Assembly: GCA_016210845.1 (NCBI GenBank)
Contig: JACQTK010000170.1
Coordinates: 1-46,483 of the forward strand
From: Acidobacteriota bacterium
GTDB taxonomy: Bacteria; Acidobacteriota; Vicinamibacteria; Vicinamibacterales; UBA2999
Direction: 5' to 3'
DNA: 46,483 nucleotides
A model generated the notes under the pieces. That model worked only from the letters and a program-made list of their open reading frames with translations, was not told the origin of the DNA and ran no database searches. Below are positions 16,076 through 24,124 of the stretch, in pieces. Each line of letters starts with the position of its first letter. Position 1 is the first letter of the stretch. Both the position numbers and the translations under genes were made by a program.

Positions 16076-16347
16076 CGCGCGTCGCGGCCGCCGAGGCGCT
16101 TCATGAACCGAACAATCGATTCCCGCCAGCGCCGCAGCGCGAGACCCACGCCGAGGAGGAGCGTCAGGAGCGTCTGGTAGATCAGGCTTCCGGTGCCGGG
16201 GTCGATGTACGCGTACGCCGGCTGCTCGGAAAGCAGCCACGCCGCTGCCGCGGTCACAATCAGCGCGAAAGGCAAGCTGACCACTAATGTACCCCGAAAT
16301 CGCCCGCGCGTGGCGGCGGCAGACACGGCACACCGCTTGCTCGACAT
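16072..16347 (-). CDS. Small membrane protein coupled to the phosphatase-superfamily gene
   Basis: 91 residues at most. The recognisable part is a signal-like hydrophobic stretch (VVSLPFALIVTAAAAWLL), then YIDPGTGSLIYQTLL and a second hydrophobic segment ending in a basic tail. Small proteins with YIDPGTGS followed by one helix commonly sit next to membrane alkaline-phosphatase-superfamily genes. ATG 16347 leaves only 8 bases to the divergent AsmA-like gene. GTG 16284 would give a cleaner signal and a usable promoter gap, so the start is uncertain. It probably assists the partner in the membrane. Confidence 0.7.
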   Translation of the reverse strand: MSSKRCAVSAAATRGRFRGTLVVSLPFALIVTAAAAWLLSEQPAYAYIDPGTGSLIYQTLLTLLLGVGLALRRWRESIVRFMKRLGGRDAR

Positions 16348-16355
16348 CCGGGGAC

Positions 16356-17931
16356 ATGCGCCTGCGAGTGTTGGCGGCGGTCGTCCTGACGGCCATCGGC
16401 GCCTTCGCCGTCGCGGCGTGGGTCGTGCGCTCCACGCCGTACGTGCGCGATCGGGCCGTCGCAGCGCTGCACGAGCGCTTCGCCAGCCAGGTGGAGCTGG
16501 GCTCGCTGACGGTCGGCGTCTTCCCCGTGCCCTCCGTGACGGGCACCGGACTTCGGCTCCGCCACAATGGGCGCACCGACGTTCCGCCGCTCGTGGCTGT
16601 CGGCCGCTTCCGCGCCAGCGCGGGCCTCTACGGACTGCTCGGACGGCCGTTCCACCTGCGGCAGGTCATGCTGGAGCACCTCGAGATCCGTATACCGCCT
16701 GGAGGGCTGAACGGCACCGCAGCGCCGCAAAACGCTACGCCGCTGTCGCGTGCCACTCCGCCTGCCGAGCCCTCACGGTCGCCGCGCGCCATCGTCCTCG
16801 ACGAGATCGTCTCGCGCTCGGCCACCCTCGAGATCGCCACCAGCCGGCCGGGCAGGCTCCCGCGCGTCTTCGCGATCGACGACCTCGTGATGACCGGCTT
16901 CGGCCGGCCGGATGGCGCATCGTTTCACGCGGGCCTCACCAATCCAATGCCCCGAGGGCGGATCGAGACGAGCGGCGTGTTCGGGCCGTGGGATGCACGG
17001 GAGCCGCGGCAGACGCCGGTGCGCGGCGAATATGCCTTCAAGGACGCGGCCCTCGGCGACATCAACGGCATCGGCGGCAGGCTGACGTCGGTCGGCACGT
17101 ATCGCGGTGTGCTGCAACGGATAGATAGATGTCGACGGACAGACCGAGACACCGGACTTCACCATCGACATCGCCGCCCGGCCCGTTCCGCTGCGTACAC
17201 GGTTCGCGGCGGTGGTCGACGGCACCAATGGCGACACCTGGCTCGAGCTCGTCGAGGCGCGCCTCGGCGAATCGACCATCCGGGCCAAGGGCGCCGTGGT
17301 GCGTACCAAGGACGTGCGCGGCCGGAGCGTCACGCTCGACGTGCGGATCGAGGATGGACGCATCGAGGACCTGCTGGCACTGGCGGTCAAGGCCGCCCAG
17401 CCGCCGCTCACGGGCCGCATCGCCATGGACACGGCATTCCTCCTGCCCGCGGGCCGGCAGCCGGTCGTCGAGCGGCTGCAGCTCGATGGCCGATTCAGCC
17501 TGGCTCGTGCCCGGTTCTCCAACATCGACGTTCAGCAGCGGATCGCCACGCTCAGCCGGCGGGGCCGCGGCGACGAGGGCGAGGCGCCGCCGGGCGAGAG
17601 CATCGTCTCGAGTGTGGGCGGACGGTTCGTCCTGAAGAGCGGCGTGCTTTCGTTTTCCGAGCTGACCTTCAGCGTCCCAGGCGCCACGGTGCAGCTGACG
17701 GGCACCTATGGCCTGCGCGACGAGCAGCTCGCGCTGGCGGGAGACCTGCTGCTCGACGCGAGCCTGCCGGATACGATGAGCGGCTTCCGGTCGCTGCTGG
17801 CCCGGCTGGCACAGCCCTTCTTCCGCCGGCCGGGCGGCGGCGCGAAGCTGCCGATCCGCATCACCGGCCCGCGCACGAAGCCGACGTTCGGCCTGGATCT
17901 CCGGCGCGCGTTCTGGTTCGGTGCCGTGTGA
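16356..17931 (+). pseudogene. AsmA-like envelope protein gene broken by a 4-base duplication
   Basis: Two adjacent frames make one AsmA/DUF748-type protein of about 524 residues. The first, from ATG 16356, has an N-terminal membrane anchor and the start of the AsmA repeat (ALHERFASQVELGSLTVGVFP). The second carries the AsmA C-terminal region (LTFSVPGATVQLTGTYGLRDEQLALAGDLLLDA) and ends at TGA 17931. They join at 17121-17130, ATAGATAGAT: removing one ATAG restores RGVLQRID-VDGQTETPDFTIDI without a break. AsmA-like proteins span the periplasm and are linked to phospholipid transport and outer-membrane assembly. The break could be a true mutation, tetranucleotide slippage or a sequence error. 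Confidence 0.8.
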
Positions 17932-18075
17932 CGGATGCCGCGGTGAGTTGGCAGCTACTCGCCGCGAGAGCGGCAGAGAAGCGAGCGCAAGCCGATTTCC
18001 GGCGCGCAGCGCCGGCGGACGCAGCCCGGCATACCGAGCGGGCGCTGCATGCCTGGCCTACTTGTGGTTTTCTGC

Positions 18076-18453
18076 CTATGTCTTCCGTTCGCCACAGAAC
18101 GCCATACCCTGCCGCCCGAGCCAGCGCTCGAGGCGCTCGGTGCAGTCGCAGTCGCAACACGCCCACGGCTCGGTGCCGGTGGCGTCGCGGCACCGGCTGC
18201 GCGCATGGGCGTCCTTGACGTTGAGCAGATCGAAGTACTCCTCCCAGTACGGACGTTCCTCGGCGAGCGGCGTCGGGCAGAAGCAGGTCTCGACCCACTT
18301 CACGCGGCCGTCGGCCAGCTCGCGCGCGTGGGCCATGTCGTGCAGGTACTCGTCGCCCGCAATCGATCCGGCGCCGAGCGTCCGCCGCTCGATCGCGCGC
18401 GTCAACGGCGCGCGGAGGCCCGTCTTGACCCGCGCCGTCACGAGGTACCGCAT
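18076..18453 (-). CDS. Conserved hypothetical cysteine-rich protein
   Basis: 125 residues. The beginning (MRYLVTARVKTGLRAPLTRAIE) looks like a ferredoxin-fold or dimeric alpha/beta barrel strand-helix. The remainder has an unusual, well-ordered pattern: CFCPTPLAEERPYWEEYFDLL, then RCRD, GTEPWACCDCDC, and ERLERWL. The eight or so cysteines in CxC and CCDCDC groupings suggest metal binding. I do not recognise the family. It is 10 bases from the start-side neighbour (PEP-mutase-like gene) and on the same strand, so it is likely transcribed downstream of that operon. Confidence 0.7.
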   Translation of the reverse strand: MRYLVTARVKTGLRAPLTRAIERRTLGAGSIAGDEYLHDMAHARELADGRVKWVETCFCPTPLAEERPYWEEYFDLLNVKDAHARSRCRDATGTEPWACCDCDCTERLERWLGRQGMAFCGERKT

Positions 18454-18463
18454 GGCTCCTATC

Positions 18464-19429
18464 TTACCGGCTTCCCTGATATCGCTTGGCGCGCTCGGTG
18501 AAGTCGGCCGACCGAATCACCCGCGCGCGTACGTCGGCTGGAATCGTATTGCCGAGGCGCTGGCCTCTCGAGGACTTTGCCAGCGCCCCGGTGGTCTTGA
18601 GCTCCATGAGCGCGTCGTACACGGCGCTTTGCGCGATGTTCTGCACGAACGACGCGTACACGGCCACGGTGATCCCCGACTTCTTCGCCTGTCCGGGCGG
18701 GGTGTCGCCGAAGATCTGCCCCATCAGCGGGATCTTGACGACCTTGGCCGCCTGCTCGAGCTCATCGAAGGTGATCGGGAGGAACCAGACGGTCTCCGCA
18801 CCTGCCTCGGCGTACGCGTTGGCGCGCTCGAACGTCCGTTCCAGCGATTCCAGGTTCCGGCCCTGGCAGCGCACGCTGATGACGAGATCCGATCGGGCAT
18901 CGACCGCGGCGTGGATGCGATCGACCATCACACTGGTCGACACCAGCTGTGTGGCTCCAGGACCGGCCGACTGTACGCCGTCGCACAGGTGCACGGCTCC
19001 CGCGCCCTGCCGCTCCAGCTCCTTCACCGTACGGTAGACCACGAGCGGTTCGCCCAGGTTGTCCAGATCGATCACGGCCGGAAGGTCGACGTTGGCCATG
19101 ATCTGCGCGCAGTACTCGATGGTGTCGGCCGGCGAGTGCAGCTCCCAGTCGGGGATGCCGTGGAACTCCGCCACCCCCGAGCTCCCGAGGTACAGCGACG
19201 GGAAGCCGAGGACCTCGACCAGCCGCGCGGTGAAGACGTCGAAGACGGCCACGTTCTCGAACGGCTCGCGCTTCTGCAGCAGCGCGCGGAACCGGCCGCC
19301 CATCGCCGGCGGCGAAGCGGCGGGAGACGACGTCTGCGCGCCCAGCGGCGGCGCGCCTGATATCAGGCCCGTGGCCGCCACCATTCCGGCTCCCTGAATG
19401 AACTCCCGACGGTTGGGCTGTTCGGACAT
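18464..19429 (-). CDS. Tat-exported isocitrate lyase/PEP-mutase superfamily protein
   Basis: 321 residues. The start MSEQPNRREFIQGAGMVAAT is a clear twin-arginine signal, so the protein is exported folded. The mature part follows the isocitrate lyase/PEP mutase barrel: AVFDVFTARLVEVLGFPSLYLGSSG, then VIDLDNLGEPLVVYRTVKELERQGAGAVHLCDG. The metal-binding Asp residues are kept (IDLD and CDG). The usual lyase loop with the KKCGH-type catalytic cysteine is not seen, so the reaction may differ (another C-C or P-C lyase, or lactonase-like). Export of this superfamily is unusual. It lies 12 bases downstream of an exported alpha/beta hydrolase gene, in one operon. Confidence 0.8.
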   Translation of the reverse strand: MSEQPNRREFIQGAGMVAATGLISGAPPLGAQTSSPAASPPAMGGRFRALLQKREPFENVAVFDVFTARLVEVLGFPSLYLGSSGVAEFHGIPDWELHSPADTIEYCAQIMANVDLPAVIDLDNLGEPLVVYRTVKELERQGAGAVHLCDGVQSAGPGATQLVSTSVMVDRIHAAVDARSDLVISVRCQGRNLESLERTFERANAYAEAGAETVWFLPITFDELEQAAKVVKIPLMGQIFGDTPPGQAKKSGITVAVYASFVQNIAQSAVYDALMELKTTGALAKSSRGQRLGNTIPADVRARVIRSADFTERAKRYQGSR

Positions 19430-19441
19430 GACGCACCTCGC

Positions 19442-20878
19442 TCAGAAATTCACCTTGGCCGCGTCGGCGAGAATCTGCTCCCTGTAGACGGGCAGCGACC
19501 ACCCCTGTGTCGTCAGCTCGTCCAGGCGCTGGCGGACTTTGGCGACGTAGCCTTGCTTGGTCGTGTACAGCTTCCTCAACTGCTCGGGGCTCATCGCGAT
19601 CTCGTAGCCGGTCAGCCCGCACAGCTGGTTGATGCCCGCCTCGCCGCGCAGCGCCACCCACGGCACGGTGTTGGGCGTCGGCGGCACCGCGCCCTCGTTC
19701 GGCACGCCATACCGGACGACGGGCACGTCGACGTAGGGGGTGCGGATACCGCCCCTTGGATTGCCGAACTCGTCGAGGGCCATCAAGGATCCGTCGTTGG
19801 CCGTATTGCGATCGACCAGAATCCGGTCCGCGCGCGGCGGATCGGTGCCCTTGTCGATCCATTCCAGCAGGTGATGCAGCGCCACCGACATGGAGGCGCT
19901 CATCGGAAACATGGTGATCGGGTACTTGCACGGGTTCGGCCGGAACGCCGCGACGTCCCGCGTGTCGAGGTGCGGCATGCCTGGGAACTCGTACACCCTG
20001 AATTGATCGCCCGGCGCGTCGCCGTCCTGCCGCGTCGGCACGTTGCCGCGCATCGCCTCGGTCGTCGTCGGCACCTGAATCATCGGCACGTCGATCTGGC
20101 GGATATTGGCACCGTTGCTGGTGGGCAGGAAGCCGTCGTAGATCGGCTTCATGTCGGGCAGGCGGTACACCATGTGCGCGGGCAGGTAGTTGATCAGGAC
20201 CCCTGCCGAGGCCGACGTGCCCGCCAGCACCATCTTTCTCAACGGCAGGCCGGCGAGCGGGTTGCCAGGCCGGGCCGATCGGATCAGCGCGCCGACCTGC
20301 GCGATGATCTCGCTGGCCTGCCCCTGCTCCACCTTCATGTCCTTGTAGCGCGCCCCGTTGAATTCGACGAACGGCGCGGGCGTGCTCGTCACGATCTCGA
20401 GGCCGATGTGGCCCGACGACATCGTGTACCGATGCGTGAAGTGGAACATCCAGGCGTTGCCGCTCGGATGCATCGATTCGGCGAGCACCAAGCCGCTGAA
20501 CCGGCTCGCATCGGACGGCTTCCGCACGACGATCCGCGTGCGGTACGGCTGGCCGTTGGCAGTGCCCGAGACGACGTACTCCTTCGTCTCGTAGCGGAAG
20601 TGCGCGAGATCGTCGCCCGCGGGCAGCGCCATCAGCGACGGAAACATCTCTCCTGGACCGGTCACCTCGGCGGACACGGCCGCCACCGGCGAGACGACAG
20701 GATTGGCGGGCAGATTCGACGCCGCGGGCGCCTGTCCCCTGCCCCGCCCCCCCTGCGCGGGCTGTGGCGGCTGGCCTCGGAGCGGCAGCGGTGCCTGCCC
20801 CATCACGGTCCATCCGCTGACCGTCGCCACCAGGACGACAAGGGCGAACCTGAGCGTCACACGACTCCTACGCATCAT
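19442..20878 (-). CDS. Exported alpha/beta hydrolase domain-containing protein
   Basis: 478 residues with a Sec-type signal (about residues 1-28) and a Gln/Pro/Gly-rich linker. The body matches the large exported alpha/beta hydrolase-domain family (Abhydrolase_10 type). It has YETKEYVVSGTANGQPYRTR, an active-site elbow in VLAGTSASAGVLINYLPAH, and YEFPGMPHLDTRD, which likely supplies the catalytic His. Substrates are unknown; such proteins are probably esterases on bulky compounds. ATG 20878 is preceded by AGGGGAGGAG. Divergent to two other exported genes; a TATAAT box (20943-20948) lies upstream. Confidence 0.82.
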   Translation of the reverse strand: MMRRSRVTLRFALVVLVATVSGWTVMGQAPLPLRGQPPQPAQGGRGRGQAPAASNLPANPVVSPVAAVSAEVTGPGEMFPSLMALPAGDDLAHFRYETKEYVVSGTANGQPYRTRIVVRKPSDASRFSGLVLAESMHPSGNAWMFHFTHRYTMSSGHIGLEIVTSTPAPFVEFNGARYKDMKVEQGQASEIIAQVGALIRSARPGNPLAGLPLRKMVLAGTSASAGVLINYLPAHMVYRLPDMKPIYDGFLPTSNGANIRQIDVPMIQVPTTTEAMRGNVPTRQDGDAPGDQFRVYEFPGMPHLDTRDVAAFRPNPCKYPITMFPMSASMSVALHHLLEWIDKGTDPPRADRILVDRNTANDGSLMALDEFGNPRGGIRTPYVDVPVVRYGVPNEGAVPPTPNTVPWVALRGEAGINQLCGLTGYEIAMSPEQLRKLYTTKQGYVAKVRQRLDELTTQGWSLPVYREQILADAAKVNF

Positions 20879-20942
20879 CACGTCTCCTCCCCTTGGGAGC
20901 GCCGCAGCCGCCGCCCCTCGTTCCGGATCCCGATGCTCGCGG

Positions 20943-20967
20943 ATTATACGGCCAAAGAGATATATCT
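20943..20967 (-). promoter_or_regulatory. Candidate -10 box and palindrome in a divergent promoter gap
   Basis: On the minus strand TATAAT occupies 20948-20943, about 65 bases before the hydrolase ATG. Just upstream, where the -10/-35 spacer would be, is the perfect palindrome AGATATATCT (20958-20967), unusually AT-rich for this window. No good -35 is visible (GAACAG at a 17-base distance). It could be an operator controlling both divergent transcripts. Confidence 0.4.
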
Positions 20968-21025
20968 GTTCGCCGTTTGTCGGTCGGCCGAGGTATCCTT
21001 CCGCCTCGACGCGGAGGTCACGCGC

Positions 21026-22282
21026 ATGACGACACGCACACTCGGAACCGCGATCCTGCTCACCGCGGTCGTGCTGACCGCACCAGCGGTGTGGGGACAG
21101 GGCGGAGGGGGCAGGGGGCAAGGCGCGGGGGGTCGAGGACAGGAGGCAGGGCCCACCCTGCCGCAGTCAGTGAGGCCGCCCGCGGTGACTCCCGCGCGCA
21201 CTCCGACCGATCCGTTCGCGGCGATCAGGGCGGGCACGCAGACGCCCGCGCAATACCAGGCCCAGTACCGTTACCTGGCCACAGTGGATCCCGGCGATCC
21301 GTTCCACAACTGGGGCGGCAACCTGTGGAACCAGACGTGGGAAGGACAATGGCTCGCGGCTCACGCCACGGGGAAGACGTTCGAGGAATTCTGGAACTCG
21401 CTCCAGGGCACAGCCGGTCAGAGCCTCATCCTGGCGAGCCCCTACCCGTACAGGTCTGCCGAGGAACACTGGCGCGCCTGGCGGACCTCCGCCAACCTCG
21501 GCGCGGGGCCAGCGAACCGACCCGCGACGCCGCAGGACTGGTCGGGCCAGTGGGGCGGCGGCGGCGCCGGCACCGTGCTGCAGCGCGATTACCACGCGCA
21601 CGCGTCGCCGGACTACAAGCCGCGCTACGTGATGTCCATCCAGGCCGAGATCGAAGGGCGGCACTGGTGGCCGGCCGACAGCTGCCTGCCCAACGCGCAC
21701 GGCGGCGCTGGCACGTTCACGTTCCGCTACGCCCACTTCAACGGCCCCCTGGTGCACTTCAACAATTCGAACCCCGTCTACGAGGGGCGCTACATCATGG
21801 TGGGCTACGACTTCCTGCCGCCGGAGCAGTCGATCCCCAGCTTCATGGGCGAGTCGATCGCATTCTGGGACGGCGACGAGCTGGTGGTCTGGACCAGGAA
21901 TCTCCACCCCAACATGCGGGGCCACGGCGAGGCCGAATACAGCGGGCAGATGGAGATGATCGAGCGCTACTACCAGGCCGGGAACAATATCGTCGTGGAC
22001 GTCACCCGGTACGACCCCGTGGCCTACGCCGCGCCGCAGCACAGCGTGGGCGTCTTCACTCGCGCGAACGAGTACGCCGTGCCGCTCTTCAACGAATGCG
22101 TCTCGACCAACAACGTCTATCACGACGCGCGGGGATGGATCGCCGATGTCGCGCCCGGAGAGCCTGGCTACAAGGACATCTTCGACCTGACGCCGTGGTA
22201 TACGAACTGGATGCGCGCCGAGGCCGCCAAGAAGGCGGGCGACGCTCCCCCGGCGCCGTCGATCATGGAGCTCGCCCGATGA
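21026..22282 (+). CDS. Exported conserved protein of unknown function
   Basis: 418 residues with a Sec signal (MTTRTLGTAILLTAVVLTAPAVWG) and a Gly/Gln-rich linker. The mature domain is rich in Trp, Tyr and Asn and has distinctive blocks: FHNWGGNLWNQTWEGQWLA, RHWWPADSCLPNAHGG, and ESIAFWDGDELVVWTRN. I do not know a described activity; several of these features resemble exported Acidobacteriota proteins found beside DUF6152 genes. ATG 21026 has GGAGG eight bases upstream. Its stop overlaps the start of the DUF6152 gene (ATGA), so the two are translated together. Confidence 0.8.
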   Translation: MTTRTLGTAILLTAVVLTAPAVWGQGGGGRGQGAGGRGQEAGPTLPQSVRPPAVTPARTPTDPFAAIRAGTQTPAQYQAQYRYLATVDPGDPFHNWGGNLWNQTWEGQWLAAHATGKTFEEFWNSLQGTAGQSLILASPYPYRSAEEHWRAWRTSANLGAGPANRPATPQDWSGQWGGGGAGTVLQRDYHAHASPDYKPRYVMSIQAEIEGRHWWPADSCLPNAHGGAGTFTFRYAHFNGPLVHFNNSNPVYEGRYIMVGYDFLPPEQSIPSFMGESIAFWDGDELVVWTRNLHPNMRGHGEAEYSGQMEMIERYYQAGNNIVVDVTRYDPVAYAAPQHSVGVFTRANEYAVPLFNECVSTNNVYHDARGWIADVAPGEPGYKDIFDLTPWYTNWMRAEAAKKAGDAPPAPSIMELAR

Positions 22283-22707
22283 AGACCAAGATGTCGATCG
22301 CACTCGCCGCCGCGGTCATCGTCGCGGCGTCCGGCGCCGCGACCGTCGCACCCATCTCGGCCCACCACTCGCACGCCATGTTCGACGGCAGCAAGGAAAC
22401 CGAGATCACGGGCACGCTGACCATGGTCCGCTTCGCCAACCCGCATGTCTACCTTCGGATTGAGGCCACGCATCGAGACGGCGTCCCGCTCGAGTCCCAT
22501 CAGACGTGGGCCATCGAGATGTCCACGGTGCAGAACATGACGAACCGCGGCATCACCCCGAACGTGCTGCCGATCGGCGCCCCGATCTCAGTGAAGGTCA
22601 ATCCGCTGTTCAGCGGCGGGTTCTCGGGGAACTATACGACGGTCGTGATGATCAACGGCGTCAAGAATGCGTCGACCGGACCGGAGTGGACGCCTGCGGG
22701 CAGTTGA
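22279..22707 (+). CDS. DUF6152 family exported protein
   Basis: 142 residues with a Sec signal (about 1-29). The mature protein starts HHSHAMFDGSKETEITGTLT, which is the hallmark of DUF6152, a small exported beta-rich domain. NPHVYLRIEA and the C-terminal PLFSGGFSGNY block match the family pattern. Function is unknown; the clustered histidines at the mature N-terminus could bind metal. Coupled by a 4-base overlap to the large exported protein gene. The tRNA-Pro gene begins only 6 bases beyond its stop, on the opposite strand. Confidence 0.82.
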   Translation: MKTKMSIALAAAVIVAASGAATVAPISAHHSHAMFDGSKETEITGTLTMVRFANPHVYLRIEATHRDGVPLESHQTWAIEMSTVQNMTNRGITPNVLPIGAPISVKVNPLFSGGFSGNYTTVVMINGVKNASTGPEWTPAGS

Positions 22708-22713
22708 GGAATT

Positions 22714-22790
22714 TGGTCGGGACGGCGAGATTCGAACTCGCGACCCCCTGAACCCCATTCAGGTGCGCTACCAGGCTGCGCTACGTCCCG
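22714..22790 (-). tRNA. tRNA-Pro (anticodon GGG)
   Basis: A complete 77-base cloverleaf on the minus strand. The acceptor CGGGACG pairs with CGTCCCG, the D loop is AGCCTGGTA, and the anticodon stem CCTGA/TCAGG encloses ATGGGGT (anticodon GGG). The T loop is TTCGAAT, the discriminator is A, and the CCA end is encoded (22714-22716). It follows the MerR gene on the same strand after 35 bases. Confidence 0.97.
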
Positions 22791-22801
22791 ACAATAAGAA
22801 C

Positions 22802-22818
22802 GCCCCAGGCCTCGGGGC
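22802..22818 (-). terminator. Possible weak terminator between merR-like gene and tRNA-Pro
   Basis: On the minus strand GCCCC-GAGGCCT-GGGGC forms a 5-base GC stem, followed by GTTCTTATTG, a modest U-rich run. It sits between the MerR stop and the tRNA. It may end the mRNA or be a processing site if the tRNA is co-transcribed. Confidence 0.35.
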
Positions 22819-22825
22819 CAAGGCC

Positions 22826-23386
22826 TCAGGCCCCCGCGCGCTTCCGCCTGGCGCCCCTGGCTTTTCTGCCGGGCGCCGCGCGCTTCGAGGCGGCTGTGCG
22901 CGAGGCCGCGACAGCGGCCTTCCGCTTAGGCGGACCTAAAGGTCCGCCTCTACGATCCCTCCCGCTTCTGCGACGTCCGCCGTTGCCGCCAGTGTCCAGG
23001 GCGGCGAGGTCGGCGATCCCCACCGCGCCGGGCGCCTGCGAGAGCGCCTCGAGGATCGACCGAAGTCCGCTGCGGACCGCTGCGATCCGCGCCCGCGCGT
23101 CCGCGCCGAGCGTGTCGAGCACCTCGGCCATCTCGACGTCGGCGGCGGCCACGGGCGCCGACGCCTCGATTCGGCGTCGCGCCCCGGCCAGCGTCAGCCC
23201 CTCGCCAAAGACCAGTTGCTTGATCCGCCGCACCTGCTCGACGTCCGACGGCCGATAGAAGCGCGCGCTGTCGGGCGACTTCTGCACCCCGATGCCCGGA
23301 AACTCCTTCTCCCACGACCGCAGCACGTAGGGCTGCAGACCGGCCATCTCGCAGACGTCCGCCGCTCGATACAGCTTCGGGATCAC
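22826..23386 (-). CDS. MerR-family regulator with basic histone-like tail
   Basis: 186 residues. The N-terminal MerR/MlrA-type winged helix (about 1-70) is clear: KLYRAADVCEMAGLQPYVLRSWEKEFP, then FYRPSDVEQVRRIKQLVFGEGLTLAGARRRIE. A short coiled segment follows. The last ~50 residues are Lys/Arg/Ala-rich (KRKAAVAASRTAASKRAAPGRK in part), reminiscent of histone H1-like tails. Part of that tail (RRGGPLGPPK) is a translated palindromic repeat (22928-22954). It probably binds DNA without a classical effector domain. Direct and palindromic TATACCGTAGC repeats lie just upstream of ATG 23386. Confidence 0.87.
   Translation of the reverse strand: MIPKLYRAADVCEMAGLQPYVLRSWEKEFPGIGVQKSPDSARFYRPSDVEQVRRIKQLVFGEGLTLAGARRRIEASAPVAAADVEMAEVLDTLGADARARIAAVRSGLRSILEALSQAPGAVGIADLAALDTGGNGGRRRSGRDRRGGPLGPPKRKAAVAASRTAASKRAAPGRKARGARRKRAGA
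22928..22954. repeat. Palindromic repeat inside the MerR gene
   Basis: AGGCGGACC (22928-22936), loop TAAA, GGTCCGCCT (22941-22949), then CTACG. It is identical in stem and tail to the copy in the MFS gene at 1896. It is in frame in the C-terminal tail of the regulator. Confidence 0.85.
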
Positions 23387-23394
23387 CGGCCCTC

Positions 23395-23420
23395 AGTATA
23401 CCGTAGCGGTATACCGTAGC
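23395..23420 (-). promoter_or_regulatory. Candidate operator/promoter of the MerR-family gene
   Basis: TATACCGTAGC occurs twice, at about 23397-23407 and 23410-23420, spaced one helical turn plus. The second copy is part of the perfect palindrome CGGTATACCG (23407-23416). On the minus strand TATACT near 23401-23396 could be the -10 box. The arrangement suits autoregulation, but no binding data exist. Confidence 0.4.
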
Positions 23421-23539
23421 ACGGCGGCGCCGTGCCCCTCATCGACCACGCAGCGCGTCCCCTGCATCGACCCGATTGAAATTCGAGGCCGAGTTTCGGT
23501 AAAGAAATAGAAGCCATTCTCTAGAACCGGAGGGATCAG

Positions 23540-24118
23540 ATGCCAAGGAGGATTGCCCTGGTACTAGCCGGGGCCGCAGCCGCCGCCGTGCTCACGTCGG
23601 CGCAGGTGATGAGGGTTGATGGCTTTCGTGGAACCGTGGTCAACGTCAGGCAGGAGGCGGGACGAACGCTCACGGTGGACCTGATCCGCTGGTCGACCGA
23701 CGAGGAGCGCGACAAGCTCACCGCCGCCGTCGACGGCACGGGCGATACCACGCTGCTGGACGCGCTCAAGGCGATGCCGACGGTCGGCTACATCTGGACC
23801 GGCGAGAGCGTCGGCTATCAGGTGCGCTACGCGCATCGGCTGTCGCTGGCCGACGGCGGCGAGCGTGTGATCCTCGCCACCGACCGTCGGCTCGGCTCGT
23901 ACCAGATCACGCCCTGGCAGCCGGACGGGGCGGCGCCGGACGTCGACTACCCCTTCACCCTGATCGAGATGCGGCTCCAGCGAAACGGCGTCGGCGAAGG
24001 GAAGATGTCGCTCACGACGAAGGTGGCCGCCGATGCGGAGGCCAAGACAATCGCGCTCGAGAGCTACGCCGCCGCTCCCGTGCTGCTGAAGGACGTCCGG
24101 CATACGCCCGCGACGTAG
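23540..24118 (+). CDS. Exported conserved hypothetical protein
   Basis: 192 residues with a Sec signal (MPRRIALVLAGAAAAAVLTSAQ). The mature protein has no domain I can name. Visible features are VDLIRWSTDEERDKL, a predicted helix (LLDALKAMPTVGYIWTGESVGYQ), and beta-rich C-terminal blocks (FTLIEMRLQRNGVGEGKMSL). The TVGYIWT and RLGSYQITPW segments suggest a compact alpha/beta fold. ATG 23540 has a GGAGGGA ribosome site. The upstream 150 bases contain a rare AT-rich patch (23495-23520). It ends 6 bases before the convergent der stop. Confidence 0.72.
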   Translation: MPRRIALVLAGAAAAAVLTSAQVMRVDGFRGTVVNVRQEAGRTLTVDLIRWSTDEERDKLTAAVDGTGDTTLLDALKAMPTVGYIWTGESVGYQVRYAHRLSLADGGERVILATDRRLGSYQITPWQPDGAAPDVDYPFTLIEMRLQRNGVGEGKMSLTTKVAADAEAKTIALESYAAAPVLLKDVRHTPAT

Positions 24119-24124
24119 GGCGAA

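Noticed and set aside
13448-16180. 910-residue plus-strand frame
   Set aside because: It is the mirror of the TPR and phosphatase-superfamily genes; composition is Arg/His-rich as expected for an antisense frame in GC-rich DNA.
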